The position numbers and the translations under genes were made by a program. Shown piece after piece: positions 26,629 to 35,449 of a DNA stretch of 64,000 nt; position 1 is the first letter of the stretch; each line of letters starts with the position of its first letter. The stretch comes from Paenibacillus_S sp043945595 (lineage in GTDB: Bacteria > Bacillota > Bacilli > Paenibacillales > NBRC-103111), in assembly GCF_043945595.1 (NCBI RefSeq), contig NZ_JBIFNP010000001.1, positions 1,054,001-1,118,000 on the forward strand, given 5' to 3'. The notes beneath the pieces are model-generated. The model had not been told where the DNA came from. It was given only the letters and a program-made list of their open reading frames with translations, and did no database searches.

Positions 26629-26680
26629 GACCGAGACGGCGGAAGGAAGTTCGTAACAAGAGGACGATTCATTTACATAA

Positions 26681-27535
26681 TTACTTTAACGAGCTATAAA
26701 TGCTGGCAGTATACCTGGTGACAGCTTCATCGTAATCCGGGTACACATATTCGAGATTTCCTGCCACCGTTTTCGCATATTTTCTAAATAACTCATAGCA
26801 TGTAAACAACGATTGCCACATTTCTTGACAGCCATGCTGGGCAAAGGTCGAGAGCAATGCTTCCCAATCTTTCTTTGGAAGGTAATGATTAATAAATTTA
26901 TAGTTTTTTCCCACGCTGAACGTATACCCTCGCTCCGATCCGATCTGCCAGGTCATCATTCTCAACAAATTGGGCCGTGCAATGCCGTTCAAATGGTCAA
27001 TGGCAAAAAGAATTTCATTCCGCGCCAATCCTTTCACTACATAGGTTGAAACATTCCAGAATTCATTGCAGCAATCGTCAAATTGTCTCGCAGTCGGTTT
27101 TTGAATCCAGTAATTACGGTCAGTTGCAACGATTTCCGTGGTGACCAGCGTATCCTTATCGAGCAAAACTTTCACCAGTCCGTCGCTCTGGGCGAAGTAA
27201 CTTTGCACCTCGTCCATCGGAATCAGCGTGAGATCCAATTTATTGCCGTCCTCAAAAAGAATAATATATGAAAACCAATTGCCCAGCTCCGGCGGAAAAA
27301 GCTCCATAGCTTCGGGCTTTTGCATCATCGCGCGTTTACCGAAAATATGGAGCCAGTCATCATTCTCTTTGAAGGAATTCATATCTGTCACAAAGTATGA
27401 AATATCAAAATCCTGGAAGGGATCACGGGGAATATGTTTATTCGTTCTGGATCCTTCCAGGGTGACCAGTCGGATTCTGCTGTCATTCTCGGCAAAGCCT
27501 ATCAGCATACTCATCATTTCTTGTTCGCTTCTCAA
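26681..27535 (-). CDS. aadK: Aminoglycoside 6-adenylyltransferase (streptomycin), AadK-like
   Basis: Nucleotidyltransferase that adenylylates streptomycin at the 6 position. TTG 27535 lies 7 nt behind GGAGGT and gives 284 residues beginning LRSEQEMM, the length and start expected for Bacillus AadK. The upstream ATG at 27548-27550 overlaps that ribosome site. Motifs include LEGSRTN, DFDISYFVTD with the metal aspartates, MELFPPELGNWFSYIILFED (20 residues), RQFDDCCNEFW and FAIDHLNGIARPNLLRMM. The gene is visibly more AT-rich than its neighbours and has no mobile element beside it. It may therefore be an intrinsic, lineage-specific resistance gene or an old acquisition. Confidence 0.92.
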   Translation of the reverse strand: MRSEQEMMSMLIGFAENDSRIRLVTLEGSRTNKHIPRDPFQDFDISYFVTDMNSFKENDDWLHIFGKRAMMQKPEAMELFPPELGNWFSYIILFEDGNKLDLTLIPMDEVQSYFAQSDGLVKVLLDKDTLVTTEIVATDRNYWIQKPTARQFDDCCNEFWNVSTYVVKGLARNEILFAIDHLNGIARPNLLRMMTWQIGSERGYTFSVGKNYKFINHYLPKKDWEALLSTFAQHGCQEMWQSLFTCYELFRKYAKTVAGNLEYVYPDYDEAVTRYTASIYSSLK

Positions 27536-27656
27536 GGTTCGGACCTCCATCTTAACAAAATGTTACGCAGCATGCCGTGAGTCTTACAGCAGGCGCATCC
27601 CTGCACTGGTCTATGGTATGATGGATAAAAAGGCAAGCGAGTGAGGAGGATGGAAA

Positions 27657-28109
27657 ATGGCGGTTCACCCCCATGCCTGCTTGGGCTGCCGGTTAGCCCT
27701 AGGCATAGAGCCGGCGCATATTGTTTATGAGGACGAACGGATCACTTGTCTGCTGGATATCGAACCGTTATCGGAGGGGCATACGCTGATTTTGCCGAAA
27801 AGCCACGCCCTGGATGTGGATGAGCTGGACCGGGATACGGCGCTTGCCGTGATGGACGCCTCCATACGGCTGTCGGGCGTGCTAAAAGCATTATACCGCC
27901 CCGACGGAATTACGGTTATTCAGAACGGGGGCCGGTTCAACGACCTGCGCCATTATCATATGCACGTATTCCCGCGCTATGCCGGCGACGGCTTCGCCTG
28001 GATGGAACCGGCCGCATCCGGCCTCGCCAGAAAGCGGCTCGGGCTCACCAAAGGACAGATGATCCAAGGGCTCGAACGTCTCAGGCAGGAGGCGGAACGG
28101 CCGTATTAA
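27657..28109 (+). CDS. HIT-family nucleotide hydrolase/transferase
   Basis: 150 residues, typical Hint-branch length. The histidine triad is HYHMHVFPRY at about residues 100-109, following the conserved IQNGG and the N-terminal IVYEDERITCLLDIEPLSEG and HTLILPKSHALDVDEL segments. Such proteins hydrolyse purine nucleoside phosphoramidates. The CLGC pair at residues 9-12 could bind zinc, as in some HIT proteins. The start ATG at 27657 follows GAGGAGGATGG. Confidence 0.88.
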   Translation: MAVHPHACLGCRLALGIEPAHIVYEDERITCLLDIEPLSEGHTLILPKSHALDVDELDRDTALAVMDASIRLSGVLKALYRPDGITVIQNGGRFNDLRHYHMHVFPRYAGDGFAWMEPAASGLARKRLGLTKGQMIQGLERLRQEAERPY

Positions 28110-28120
28110 ACGAAACCGCC

Positions 28121-28465
28121 TTATTCATCGGCGGCGATCCGGTCTCCGCGCGTTTGCGGGTGGGAAATGACGAGAAACTCCACATCGGCTTCCGACGTAT
28201 TTTTCATCTGATGCGGTAAGCCGGGCCCGACCTCAATTCCCTCGTGGCTCTGAAGGCGGAACGTCTCGCCGTTCAGCTCCAGCTCAGCCGTGCCGTTCAG
28301 CACGAAAAAAAACTGCCTGGCCTGTACATGGTAATGCCGGATTTCGCTCGTTCCGGGAGGCATTCTTTCATGAATGACGCTCAGATCCCGGTTCTTCACC
28401 AGATGCCAGCCGTCGCACGCTTCTCCCCATATATAGTGCTCACCGTTATTTTTGCTGATTTTCAT
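28121..28465 (-). CDS. Small cupin-domain protein
   Basis: 114 residues forming one cupin barrel. Motif 1 is HYHVQARQFFFVLNGTAELE (20 residues, with the two His and the metal-region Gln/Arg). Motif 2 contains GPGLPHQMKN. The metal ligands H, H and H are present, while the usual Glu is replaced. Such single-cupin proteins are often isomerases or sugar-binding proteins. Nothing here fixes the substrate. It is 8 bp downstream of the EcsC-like gene on the same strand and probably cotranscribed. Confidence 0.75.
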   Translation of the reverse strand: MKISKNNGEHYIWGEACDGWHLVKNRDLSVIHERMPPGTSEIRHYHVQARQFFFVLNGTAELELNGETFRLQSHEGIEVGPGLPHQMKNTSEADVEFLVISHPQTRGDRIAADE

Positions 28466-28473
28466 AACCTTTC

Positions 28474-29298
28474 TTACTCCTTGCGCGGCCGCTGACCGGG
28501 ATTCGGGTCAGGCTGGCTTTCATTCGGGCGGTCGCTGGCAGGCAGCTCGCGTGCGGATTCCTCCAGCCAGCGGAGCCGGTAGCAGTTCATGCCGACACGG
28601 CCGAGCTCCTCCAGCAGCCCGTAGTTCGCCCATGCGCCCACGACTGCGCCGATGCCGGGCACAAGCTGAAGCATTTTGCGGAAATCGATCGTATCGCGGT
28701 ATTCCTGCTGGAGTAGCTGCCAATCGATATGCTTTACATACGACTCGGCCGGCGGCAGGGATCGTGCCGTTTCCGGCCAGCGGCGGATCGTCTCGAACAG
28801 AGGCGGCTTTTTGTTCTGGCTGGAGAAGGCGAGCTGGAACACATGCAGTACGAACAGTCTCTCGCGGTAATCGCGGGTGGAATGGCCGTAGAGATGCGCG
28901 AGCTCGAACAAGAACTTCATTTTGATCCCGATCAGTATCGGGAAATCCGCCAGACCGAGCAGAATGCCCCCGGCTCCCGTTCCGGCCCCTTCGGCGGCGG
29001 CCAGCTTTTTATAAAAGGCGAGCAGCTCCTCGGCTTTGCTGGTCCGCATGGCGAGCGTTAAGCCGGTCAGCGGCGGATTTTTGGGCATATATTCTATACT
29101 GAACAGGGCTGTCTGCACGATGCCTTTGACTGCCGCCGTAATCGTCTGGTGCACTTTATCGGGAATCACTTGATTGATGCGGTTGGACACGGCCTTGGAC
29201 GTCTTCTCCAAAAAGCCGGGCGGCTTGAGCAGCTCCTTCTCCCAATGCTTCAGCGCGCGGGCGGTCTGCTCTTCATATAGACTCCCGTAGGTATTCAT
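28474..29298 (-). CDS. EcsC family protein
   Basis: 274 residues of the EcsC family: YEEQTARALKHWEKELLKPP at the N-terminus, several glycine-rich hydrophobic stretches (GAGTGAGGILLGLADFPILI, then VPGIGAVVGAWANYGLLEEL), and LFVLHVFQLAFS. EcsC accompanies the EcsAB ABC transporter in some bacilli, but its biochemical role is unknown. No ecsA/ecsB genes are adjacent. The start ATG at 29298 follows AAGGAGGC. The C-terminal 40 residues are charged and Pro-rich. Confidence 0.8.
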   Translation of the reverse strand: MNTYGSLYEEQTARALKHWEKELLKPPGFLEKTSKAVSNRINQVIPDKVHQTITAAVKGIVQTALFSIEYMPKNPPLTGLTLAMRTSKAEELLAFYKKLAAAEGAGTGAGGILLGLADFPILIGIKMKFLFELAHLYGHSTRDYRERLFVLHVFQLAFSSQNKKPPLFETIRRWPETARSLPPAESYVKHIDWQLLQQEYRDTIDFRKMLQLVPGIGAVVGAWANYGLLEELGRVGMNCYRLRWLEESARELPASDRPNESQPDPNPGQRPRKE

Positions 29299-29458
29299 GC
29301 GGGTGGATGCCTCCTTCTTGTCGTTCCTTCGTCCCCGGCCTTCTCCATCCCGGAGGAGCGGGTATTCTCATTATACATGGCTTCGGCGGCAAATCCATCA
29401 TCGGCTTGCGGACGGGGAGCAGGTTGCGGCGATGCGCATTCTCTTATAATGAAAGATG

Positions 29459-29504
29459 AAAAAGCAGCAGAGTCCAAGAGCGGAGACCCTGCTGCTTTAT
29501 TTTG
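29459..29504. terminator. Terminator after pyk
   Basis: AAAGCAGCAG pairs with CTGCTGCTTT around an 18-nt loop. T-rich DNA follows on both strands. It ends the minus-strand pyk transcript 30 bp past its corrected stop codon. Confidence 0.8.
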
Positions 29505-29529
29505 TTATTTCTATGCTTTACCGTTCGGA

Positions 29530-30949
29530 TTATACGTGCTGAATCTTGATCAAATTCGTCGAGCCGGATTGGCCGACCGGTACGCCCGCACTCACGACAA
29601 CCAGGTCGCCGGTTTCCAGCAGACCGGATTTTTGCCCCGATTCCAGCGCGGAGGCAAACATGGCGTCGGTCGAAACGACCTTCGGCTCGATTTACCGGAA
29701 TGACGCCCCAGAACAGGCTGAGACGGCGCTGCACCCGTTCATCTGCCGTGACGGCGATAATCGGCGCTTTCGGGCGGTATTTGGCAACCATTCTGGCGCT
29801 AAATCCGCTTTCCGTCGGCGTAATGATCGCTTTGGCATCCAAGTTAAGCGAAGAGCTGACCGCCGCTTGGCTGATCACTTCGGTGATGTTCGTTTTGTGA
29901 ATCGCGGTCTTCTTCTGAAAAATTTCATCATAATTCAGAGAAGCCTCGATATTCGCTGCGATGGCCGACATCGTGCGAACGGCTTCGATCGGATATTTCC
30001 CTGCAGCCGTCTCGCCGGAGAGCATCAGCACATCGGTGCCGTCATACACCGCATTGGCCACGTCGCTCGCTTCGGCGCGGGTAGGGCGCGGATTGTACTG
30101 CATGGAATCGAGCATATGCGTAGCCGTAATGACCGGCTTGCCTACGGCGTTGCCTTTTTGAATCATCTGCTTCTGAATGATCGGCACTTCCTCGACCGGA
30201 ATTTCGACGCCGAGATCCCCGCGCGCTACCATCAGACCGTCGGAAGCTTCCAGAATTTCATCGAGATTGTCGACGCCTTCCTGGTTCTCGATCTTGGAAA
30301 TGATTTGAATGTGCGAAGCGTTATTTTCCTCCAGCAGGCGGCGGATTTCAATAATATCGCTCGCTTTGCGGACGAAGGAGGCGGCAATAATGTCGATGCC
30401 CTGCTCGATGCCGAACTGGATGTGCATAACGTCGCGCTCGGTTACGCCCGGCAGAGAGGTACGGACGCCCGGCAAGTTAACGCCTTTGCGCGATTTGATG
30501 ACGCCGCCGTTGAGGATGCGGCAGTGAATTTCCGTGCCTTCGATCGCTTCGACTTTCAGCTCGATGAGACCGTCGTCGATCAGAATGCGGGAACCGACTG
30601 CTACGTCGCGGGTCAAGCCGTCATAGGAAACGGACACCCGGCTAGCTGTACCTTGAATCTGCTCCGTCGTCAAGGTGATCGTCTCGTTCGTTTGCAAATG
30701 GTAAGAAGGCTCCTGCAGGACGCCTGTCCGGATTTCCGGGCCTTTAATATCGAGCAGAATGGACACGGTGGCGCCCAGCTCGCCGGCTGCTTGACGCACG
30801 CGGTCGATTCTTCCTTTATGTTCGTCCAGGTCGCCATGGGCCAGGTTCAATCTCGCGGCGTTCATGCCGGAGCGGATTAATTCTTTAAGAGTTTCTACGG
30901 AATCACAGGCCGGGCCCATGGTACACATAATTTTCGTTTTACGTAACAT
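29530..30949 (-). pseudogene. pyk: Pyruvate kinase, one-base frameshift in this sequence
   Basis: Glycolytic enzyme making pyruvate and ATP from PEP and ADP. It starts at the ATG at 30949 behind AAGGAGTG with RKTKIMCTMGPACDS. It carries LDIKGPEIRTG, the K/Mg segment IISKIENQEGVDNLDEI, MVARGDLGVEIP and the signature ITATHMLDSM. Near 29692 the frame turns into GVIPVNRAEGRFDRR. Removing one T of a TTT run restores GVIPVIEPKVVSTDAMFASA and a normal end at SGSTNLIKIQHV, giving 472 residues. This is the short form, without the PEP-utilising extension of Bacillus Pyk. A broken single-copy pyk would be costly, so the indel is suspected to be a sequencing error. Confidence 0.9.
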
Positions 30950-31075
30950 TGGTCAATTTCACTCCTTAGTTAGCTGCTGTTGACCTCATTGTAGGGAAAA
31001 ATGTCGAATCGCGCTATGAACTATAGTACGATAAATGTATAATAGTACATAATTGATACGGGACGGGGGTTTGTT

Positions 31076-31873
31076 ATGCTGCAGGTTCACTCGGTAGTTC
31101 AAGATACGGGCGTCCATTGGTTCGATGAGGGAGAGCGCGGCGTTCATCTGCACTCTATCATCCTGATGACTTACGGCAAATGCTTGTATTGGGTGGAAGG
31201 GGAGAAAAAGATGCTCGACAAAGGCGATCTGCTGTTTCTTCCTCAGCAAGCCGCCTATTACGGCAAATCGATTCCGACGGTAACGCATGCTAAATACGTT
31301 GTTACCTTCAGCTATGCGGAAGGGACTGCGGGGGAACCGGCGCTGCTGCCCATTCTGGAAGAGCTTCAGCCAAGGCAATGGAAGACCGAGCGGTTCGAGC
31401 TGCTTCAGCAGCGGTTCAAGACGATGTTCGATCAGTGGAACGAACGGCTTCCGTACCGCGAAGCGATGTGTCAGGCGCTGCTGCTGGAGTCGCTGACCCA
31501 CTGGAACCGGGAAATCGACGAGGGGCACCGGTCCGACGTGAAGCACCGGCATGCGGAGCAGATGAAGCAGTATGTGCAGAATCATTACAGGGAACGCGTG
31601 ACGAAGGAGGAGCTGGGCACCGTTATCGACAAAAGTCCGAACTATGCTGCGGTGCTGTTTCGGGAAATGACCGGGCAGACGATCGGAGATTATATTCATG
31701 CGGAGAGAATCCGGCGTGCTATCTACCTGCTTCAGCATTCCCGGATGACGGTTGCGGACATCGCCGAATATTTGGGCTACTGCGATCCTTCTTATTTTCA
31801 CAAGGTATTCAAACGGAAAATAGGGCTGCCCCCGTCCTCCTACATCAAGGAGAGGGAGCATCCCGCTCAATAG
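31076..31873 (+). CDS. AraC-family transcription regulator
   Basis: 265 residues. The N-terminal half is a cupin-like sensor (HLHSIILMTYGKCLYWVEGE, LDKGDLLFLPQQAAYYG). The C-terminal 100 residues hold two helix-turn-helix motifs: KEELGTVIDKSPNYAAVLFR and, after IGDYIHAERIRRAIYLL, VADIAEYLGYCDPSYFHKVF followed by FKRKIGLPPSSY. It probably senses a small carbohydrate-like ligand. It is divergent from pyk with 126 bp between, but no target gene can be named from context. Confidence 0.88.
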   Translation: MLQVHSVVQDTGVHWFDEGERGVHLHSIILMTYGKCLYWVEGEKKMLDKGDLLFLPQQAAYYGKSIPTVTHAKYVVTFSYAEGTAGEPALLPILEELQPRQWKTERFELLQQRFKTMFDQWNERLPYREAMCQALLLESLTHWNREIDEGHRSDVKHRHAEQMKQYVQNHYRERVTKEELGTVIDKSPNYAAVLFREMTGQTIGDYIHAERIRRAIYLLQHSRMTVADIAEYLGYCDPSYFHKVFKRKIGLPPSSYIKEREHPAQ

Positions 31874-31909
31874 CTTTTCCTTGCGGAATCGTCCAGGCTT
31901 GGCTGTGAC

Positions 31910-32398
31910 TCACAGCTCAAGTCCGGTACCCTGCTTGAATCTCCGGATTGTCAAATGCGTTTCCACACGTACTACGCCCTCCAGGGCATATATTTTTTTG
32001 TACAAAAACCGCTCCAGATCCGGCTCGTCTTTGAGCAGGGCGTGCATATGAAGCGTGCTGGGGCCTGTCATCTGATAAATGCTGACCACATTTGGATCCT
32101 CCGCCAGAGCATTGCCTACCGCCTCTGCATAACGAGGCTCCACCTCCACCTCAAAAAAAACAGGCACCGATTGACCGAGCTTCGTCGCATTGACACGGAT
32201 CGTGAAATTTTCGATAATTCCAGCCTCCACCAAAGCCTCTACCCGTTTTTGAATGGCAACGCGGGACAATTTCAACAGTTCTCCGATTTTTGAATAAGAC
32301 ATTCTGCCGTTTTCGAGCAGCATTTTTATAATTTCTTGATCGGTTTGATCGACAGCAGGCTGTTCCAACGCAGAGCGCCTCCTTTTTTTATATTCCAT
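31910..32398 (-). CDS. Lrp/AsnC-family transcription regulator
   Basis: 162 residues. A basic N-terminal tail precedes the winged helix (DQEIIKMLLENGRMSYSKIG, LKLSRVAIQKRVEALVEAGI) and the RAM/ligand-binding domain (VFFEVEVEPRYAEAV, VSIYQMTGPSTLHMHALLKD). Lrp-type regulators respond to amino acids or related metabolites. It is divergent from the purine-degradation genes with 279 bp between, and the intergenic DNA carries two GlnR-type boxes. It is a reasonable candidate for a pathway-specific regulator of that cluster, though this is inferred from position only. Confidence 0.85.
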   Translation of the reverse strand: MEYKKRRRSALEQPAVDQTDQEIIKMLLENGRMSYSKIGELLKLSRVAIQKRVEALVEAGIIENFTIRVNATKLGQSVPVFFEVEVEPRYAEAVGNALAEDPNVVSIYQMTGPSTLHMHALLKDEPDLERFLYKKIYALEGVVRVETHLTIRRFKQGTGLEL

Positions 32399-32481
32399 GA
32401 ACCTCTGAAATCGAATGAGAAATAGGATTGTTATCGATTATAGCATGTTTAAAAGGTTTTGTTCTCTCTCGGCAATGAATT

Positions 32482-32498
32482 TGTTATAAATCGTAACA
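32482..32498. promoter_or_regulatory. GlnR/TnrA box 1 (between lrp and the purine operon)
   Basis: TGTTA-TAAATCG-TAACA matches TGTNA-N7-TNACA in every fixed position, with perfect arms. It is 76 bp upstream of the -35 element of the deaminase operon and 84 bp upstream of the lrp start. Its centre is 108 bp from box 2. Confidence 0.75.
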
Positions 32499-32557
32499 AA
32501 AAACGGATGTTTATATGTTATTCGTAAACAAACAGATGAAAACGGGTTAACAATTTA

Positions 32558-32606
32558 TTGACGGCCTCTCTGAAACCATTTTATAATCATGTCAAGAAAT
32601 CTGACA
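32558..32606 (+). promoter_or_regulatory. SigmaA promoter with GlnR/TnrA box 2 for the deaminase-Rieske operon
   Basis: TTGACG (32558-32563), an 18 bp spacer and TATAAT (32582-32587) form the promoter. Two bp further downstream lies TGTCA-AGAAATC-TGACA (32590-32606), an exact TGTNA-N7-TNACA box covering the expected transcription start. A box there should repress when nitrogen is plentiful. Confidence 0.8.
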
Positions 32607-32677
32607 TAAATTATTGAAGTATTCAACGAGCAGCCAGCGTGAAAGAGCAGGATGCAATTGGTGAGGGAGGCGGCGGA

Positions 32678-34063
32678 GTGACCAAGAAGCTTATTTATAA
32701 TGGAACGGTGCTGACAATGAATCCGGATCGCAGCGTATATAAGCCCGGCTATGTGTATATCGAGCACGATACCATTCGGGAGGTCGGCGAATGGCCGCAG
32801 GACGGCTCCAAGCAGGCGCTGCTTGAATCTGCAAGCTGGGTCCATGATGCGGAAGGGAAGGTCATCGTTCCCGGACTGGTCAATACGCACACGCATTTGT
32901 TCCAGACGTTCATCCGAGGCGTGTCGGACGATATGCCGCTGGCCCAGTGGCTCAGACAAATTATTTGGCCGTCGTCCCTTGCGATGGAGGCGGAAGATTT
33001 TTATTTGGCCGCTCTCATCGGCTGCATCGAGAATTTAAAGTCGGGCGCTACCTATATCATGGACCATCATTATGTGCATACGTATCCGGAGAATGACGAC
33101 GGTGTACTGCGTGCGATGGAGGAATCGGGCATCCGGGGCTGTATGGCGCGGGGAGGCGTAGATTTAAGCTACGAACCGAAACTTCGCGAGACGGAGGAAG
33201 AGATTTTCGCTAACACCGACAAACTGCTCGATCAATGGGACGGAGCGGCGTCGGGGCGGATCGAAATTGCGATGGGCCCGCTGAATTTGTACGGATGCTC
33301 CAGAGCATTTCTTGAGCATGCGGCCAAATACAGCGAAAGGCGGCAGCTGATTTCCCATATTCACGTAGCTGAAACCAGCGATCAAATTGAAAATACGAAG
33401 GCGCGGTTCGGTCTGCGCAATCTGGAGCTGCTGGAAGCTGTCGGCCTCCTTGGGCCGAAGACGCAGGTGGTGCATGGCGTCTGGCTGGACGACGGGGAGC
33501 TGGAATCGATCGCCAGGGCAAAGGCTTCAGTCGTGCACTGCCCTGTATCCAATATGTATCTGGCCTCAGGCGTAGCCCGGGTGCCCGATATGCTGAAGCT
33601 TGGAATCAACGTCGCGCTCGGAACCGACGGGCCGGGCAGCAACAACTGTCAGGATAACCTGGAGGTATTGAAGTTTACCGCTTGTCTGCACAAGGTCAAT
33701 CAGCTGGATTCCACCCTGCTGCCTCCGATGGAGGTACTGCAGCTGGCCACCGTGAACGGGGCCAGGGCGATGGGGCGCGAGCGGGATTTGGGCAGCCTGG
33801 AGCCTGGGAAAAAGGCGGACGTGGTCGTTGTCGATCTGAGGAAGGCGCATATAAGTCCCGTTCACCGGGCCAGCTCCGCGCTGGTGTATAACGCTAACGG
33901 CAACGATGTCGACACGGTGCTGGTTAACGGTCAGGTTGTCGTGGAGCATGGCGCCTGCACGCTGGTGGATGAGCAGGAGATCATACGCCGCGCGCAGGCG
34001 AGAGTGGACCGGCTGAGAGCCAAGCTGGCGCCGGAATATCCCGTTTTTCGTGTGGTGGAGTAG
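32678..34063 (+). CDS. Amidohydrolase-superfamily purine-type deaminase (8-oxoguanine / guanine / SAH deaminase group)
   Basis: 461 residues; GTG 32678 follows GGGAGG by 7 nt and begins VTKKLIYNGTVL. It is a TIM-barrel metal hydrolase. Metal ligands are H-x-H in VNTHTHLFQT, His in ISHIHVAE, a further His in VHGVWLDD, and Asp in GTDGPGSNN. The DHHYV and HCPVSNMYLASG segments resemble 8-oxoguanine deaminase and its relatives (S-adenosylhomocysteine, hydroxyatrazine and guanine deaminases). In this cluster a product of urate (from 8-oxoguanine) or xanthine (from guanine) would feed the downstream genes. The exact substrate cannot be settled by eye. It is first in a two-gene unit with the Rieske oxygenase, under a GlnR-type box. 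Confidence 0.8.
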   Translation: MTKKLIYNGTVLTMNPDRSVYKPGYVYIEHDTIREVGEWPQDGSKQALLESASWVHDAEGKVIVPGLVNTHTHLFQTFIRGVSDDMPLAQWLRQIIWPSSLAMEAEDFYLAALIGCIENLKSGATYIMDHHYVHTYPENDDGVLRAMEESGIRGCMARGGVDLSYEPKLRETEEEIFANTDKLLDQWDGAASGRIEIAMGPLNLYGCSRAFLEHAAKYSERRQLISHIHVAETSDQIENTKARFGLRNLELLEAVGLLGPKTQVVHGVWLDDGELESIARAKASVVHCPVSNMYLASGVARVPDMLKLGINVALGTDGPGSNNCQDNLEVLKFTACLHKVNQLDSTLLPPMEVLQLATVNGARAMGRERDLGSLEPGKKADVVVVDLRKAHISPVHRASSALVYNANGNDVDTVLVNGQVVVEHGACTLVDEQEIIRRAQARVDRLRAKLAPEYPVFRVVE

Positions 34064-34129
34064 ATAAGAACAGCCTTGCCGGACTGACTGAATCCTAATT
34101 ATACATTGAATCTATGGAGGCGTTGAACG

Positions 34130-35143
34130 ATGAAACAACAAGCTGCTGTGCAATTGGAAAGATTGGCCGATCCGGTATTGGAAAATGAATGGCATCCTGT
34201 GCTTTCCGCTCAGGAGCTGGGCGAGAAGCCGGTCGGCGTGATCGTTTTAGGCGAACGCGTGGCGGTTTATCGTACGCCCAAAGGGGTTCACGCCGTCCGC
34301 GATTTATGTATCCACCGCGGGGCTATGCTGTCCAAGGGCTGGGTAGAGGACGGGGTGCTGGTCTGTCCTTACCATGGCTGGAAGTACGATACCGCAGGCC
34401 AATGCGTCTGTATTCCGGCGCAGCGCAAGGACGAGAAGATTCCGGTGAGAGCGAAGGCGACGACGTATGCCTGTGTGGAGAAATACGGTTTGATCTGGGT
34501 ATGCATAGGAGAGGCGAAGAAGCCTTTGCCCGATTTTGAGGAATTCGATAACCCTGCATTCCGGCCGCTCGCCTGCGGGCCTTACCATGTGAATGCCGCC
34601 GCCACCCGCATCATTGAAAACTTCACCGATTTCGCCCACCTGATGTTCGTGCACGGGGGCTTGCTGGGCCATCCGGATTTTGCCGAGCTGCCTGATTTCA
34701 AGATTTTCAAGGAGCCGGACCGGATCTACACGGAGGATATTCCGATTTTTCAGCCGGTCGCTCATTCCGGATCGGATGCCGAGGAAGGAACGACTTACGT
34801 CTATGTGAAGGAAGTATTTCGTCCGCTGGCGGCCAGATTGTCCAAGAAGGATGCGGATACGGGGCAGACGCTGTGGATTTTGCTGACGATCAATCCGGTA
34901 GGTGACAAAGAGAGTGTTGTATACATGGTTGTATCGCGCAACTATGCATTCGATGTGCCGGATGAGCAGTTTATCCATTTTCAAAACACGGTGTTCGAGC
35001 AGGACGCCTGGATTATCGAAACGCAAAAGCCGGAGCTGCTGCCGCTGGATCTTCAGGCGGAGCTGAATCATAAAGCGGATGTGCTTTCCGTGGCGTACCG
35101 CCGCTGGTTAAACGAGCTGGGCGTCAGGGTTGGGACGGTATAA
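34130..35143 (+). CDS. Rieske non-heme iron oxygenase, candidate purine hydroxylase
   Basis: 337 residues. The Rieske [2Fe-2S] ligands are C60-x-H62 (DLCIHRGAML) and C79-x2-H82 (CPYHGWKYD). The mononuclear iron site follows the D-x2-H-x4-H pattern at D167, H170 and H175 (NFTDFAHLMFVH). The C-terminal domain resembles the VanA/PaO group, which includes purine-acting members (caffeine demethylases NdmA/B and the HpxD protein needed for hypoxanthine use in Klebsiella). It follows the deaminase by 66 bp and is closed by a strong terminator. No reductase or ferredoxin gene is adjacent, so electrons must come from elsewhere. With HIU hydrolase and OHCU decarboxylase downstream but no uricase, oxidation of urate, or of hypoxanthine/xanthine, is the likely role (inference). 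Confidence 0.8.
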   Translation: MKQQAAVQLERLADPVLENEWHPVLSAQELGEKPVGVIVLGERVAVYRTPKGVHAVRDLCIHRGAMLSKGWVEDGVLVCPYHGWKYDTAGQCVCIPAQRKDEKIPVRAKATTYACVEKYGLIWVCIGEAKKPLPDFEEFDNPAFRPLACGPYHVNAAATRIIENFTDFAHLMFVHGGLLGHPDFAELPDFKIFKEPDRIYTEDIPIFQPVAHSGSDAEEGTTYVYVKEVFRPLAARLSKKDADTGQTLWILLTINPVGDKESVVYMVVSRNYAFDVPDEQFIHFQNTVFEQDAWIIETQKPELLPLDLQAELNHKADVLSVAYRRWLNELGVRVGTV

Positions 35144-35170
35144 GGACAAGAATCAATCGGGGAATGGGGC

Positions 35171-35206
35171 GAGGGATTGGAGGGATTCTCCAATCCCTCG
35201 TTTTTT
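35171..35206 (+). terminator. Terminator of the deaminase-Rieske unit
   Basis: GAGGGATTGGAG pairs perfectly with CTCCAATCCCTC, followed by GTTTTTT. It shows that the ureide genes downstream need their own promoter. Confidence 0.92.
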
Positions 35207-35360
35207 AGATTAAAGGCGGGGGCCGAAGCCCACAGGGGATTGCGCCGGGCGTATCCATAAGGACTGAAAGCGCGCTTGTAAAATACGGTTGGGCTCACCG
35301 AATAATTTAGGTTTCATTAGTCCCGATGCACAAAAACGGTCTGAATGCCACGGGAGTCTG

Positions 35361-35408
35361 TTGACACCTTCCCTCTGCGACCTCATAATCGTGTAATAAA
35401 ACATAACA
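35361..35408 (+). promoter_or_regulatory. SigmaA promoter with GlnR/TnrA box 3 for the uraD-hpxW operon
   Basis: TTGACA (35361-35366), 17 bp, CATAAT (35384-35389), then TGTAA-TAAAACA-TAACA (35392-35408), another exact TGTNA-N7-TNACA. The box begins 2-3 bp after the -10, the same geometry as at 32582-32606. The rest of the 306 bp gap holds the upstream terminator and no other feature I can name. Confidence 0.8.
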
Positions 35409-35449
35409 TATCATAAAGCGATTTATATAAAAAGGAGGCGATATCTATC

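Noticed and set aside
29546..30880. 444-codon plus frame opposite pyk
   Set aside because: Antisense to a clear pyruvate kinase; composition is typical of a shadow frame.
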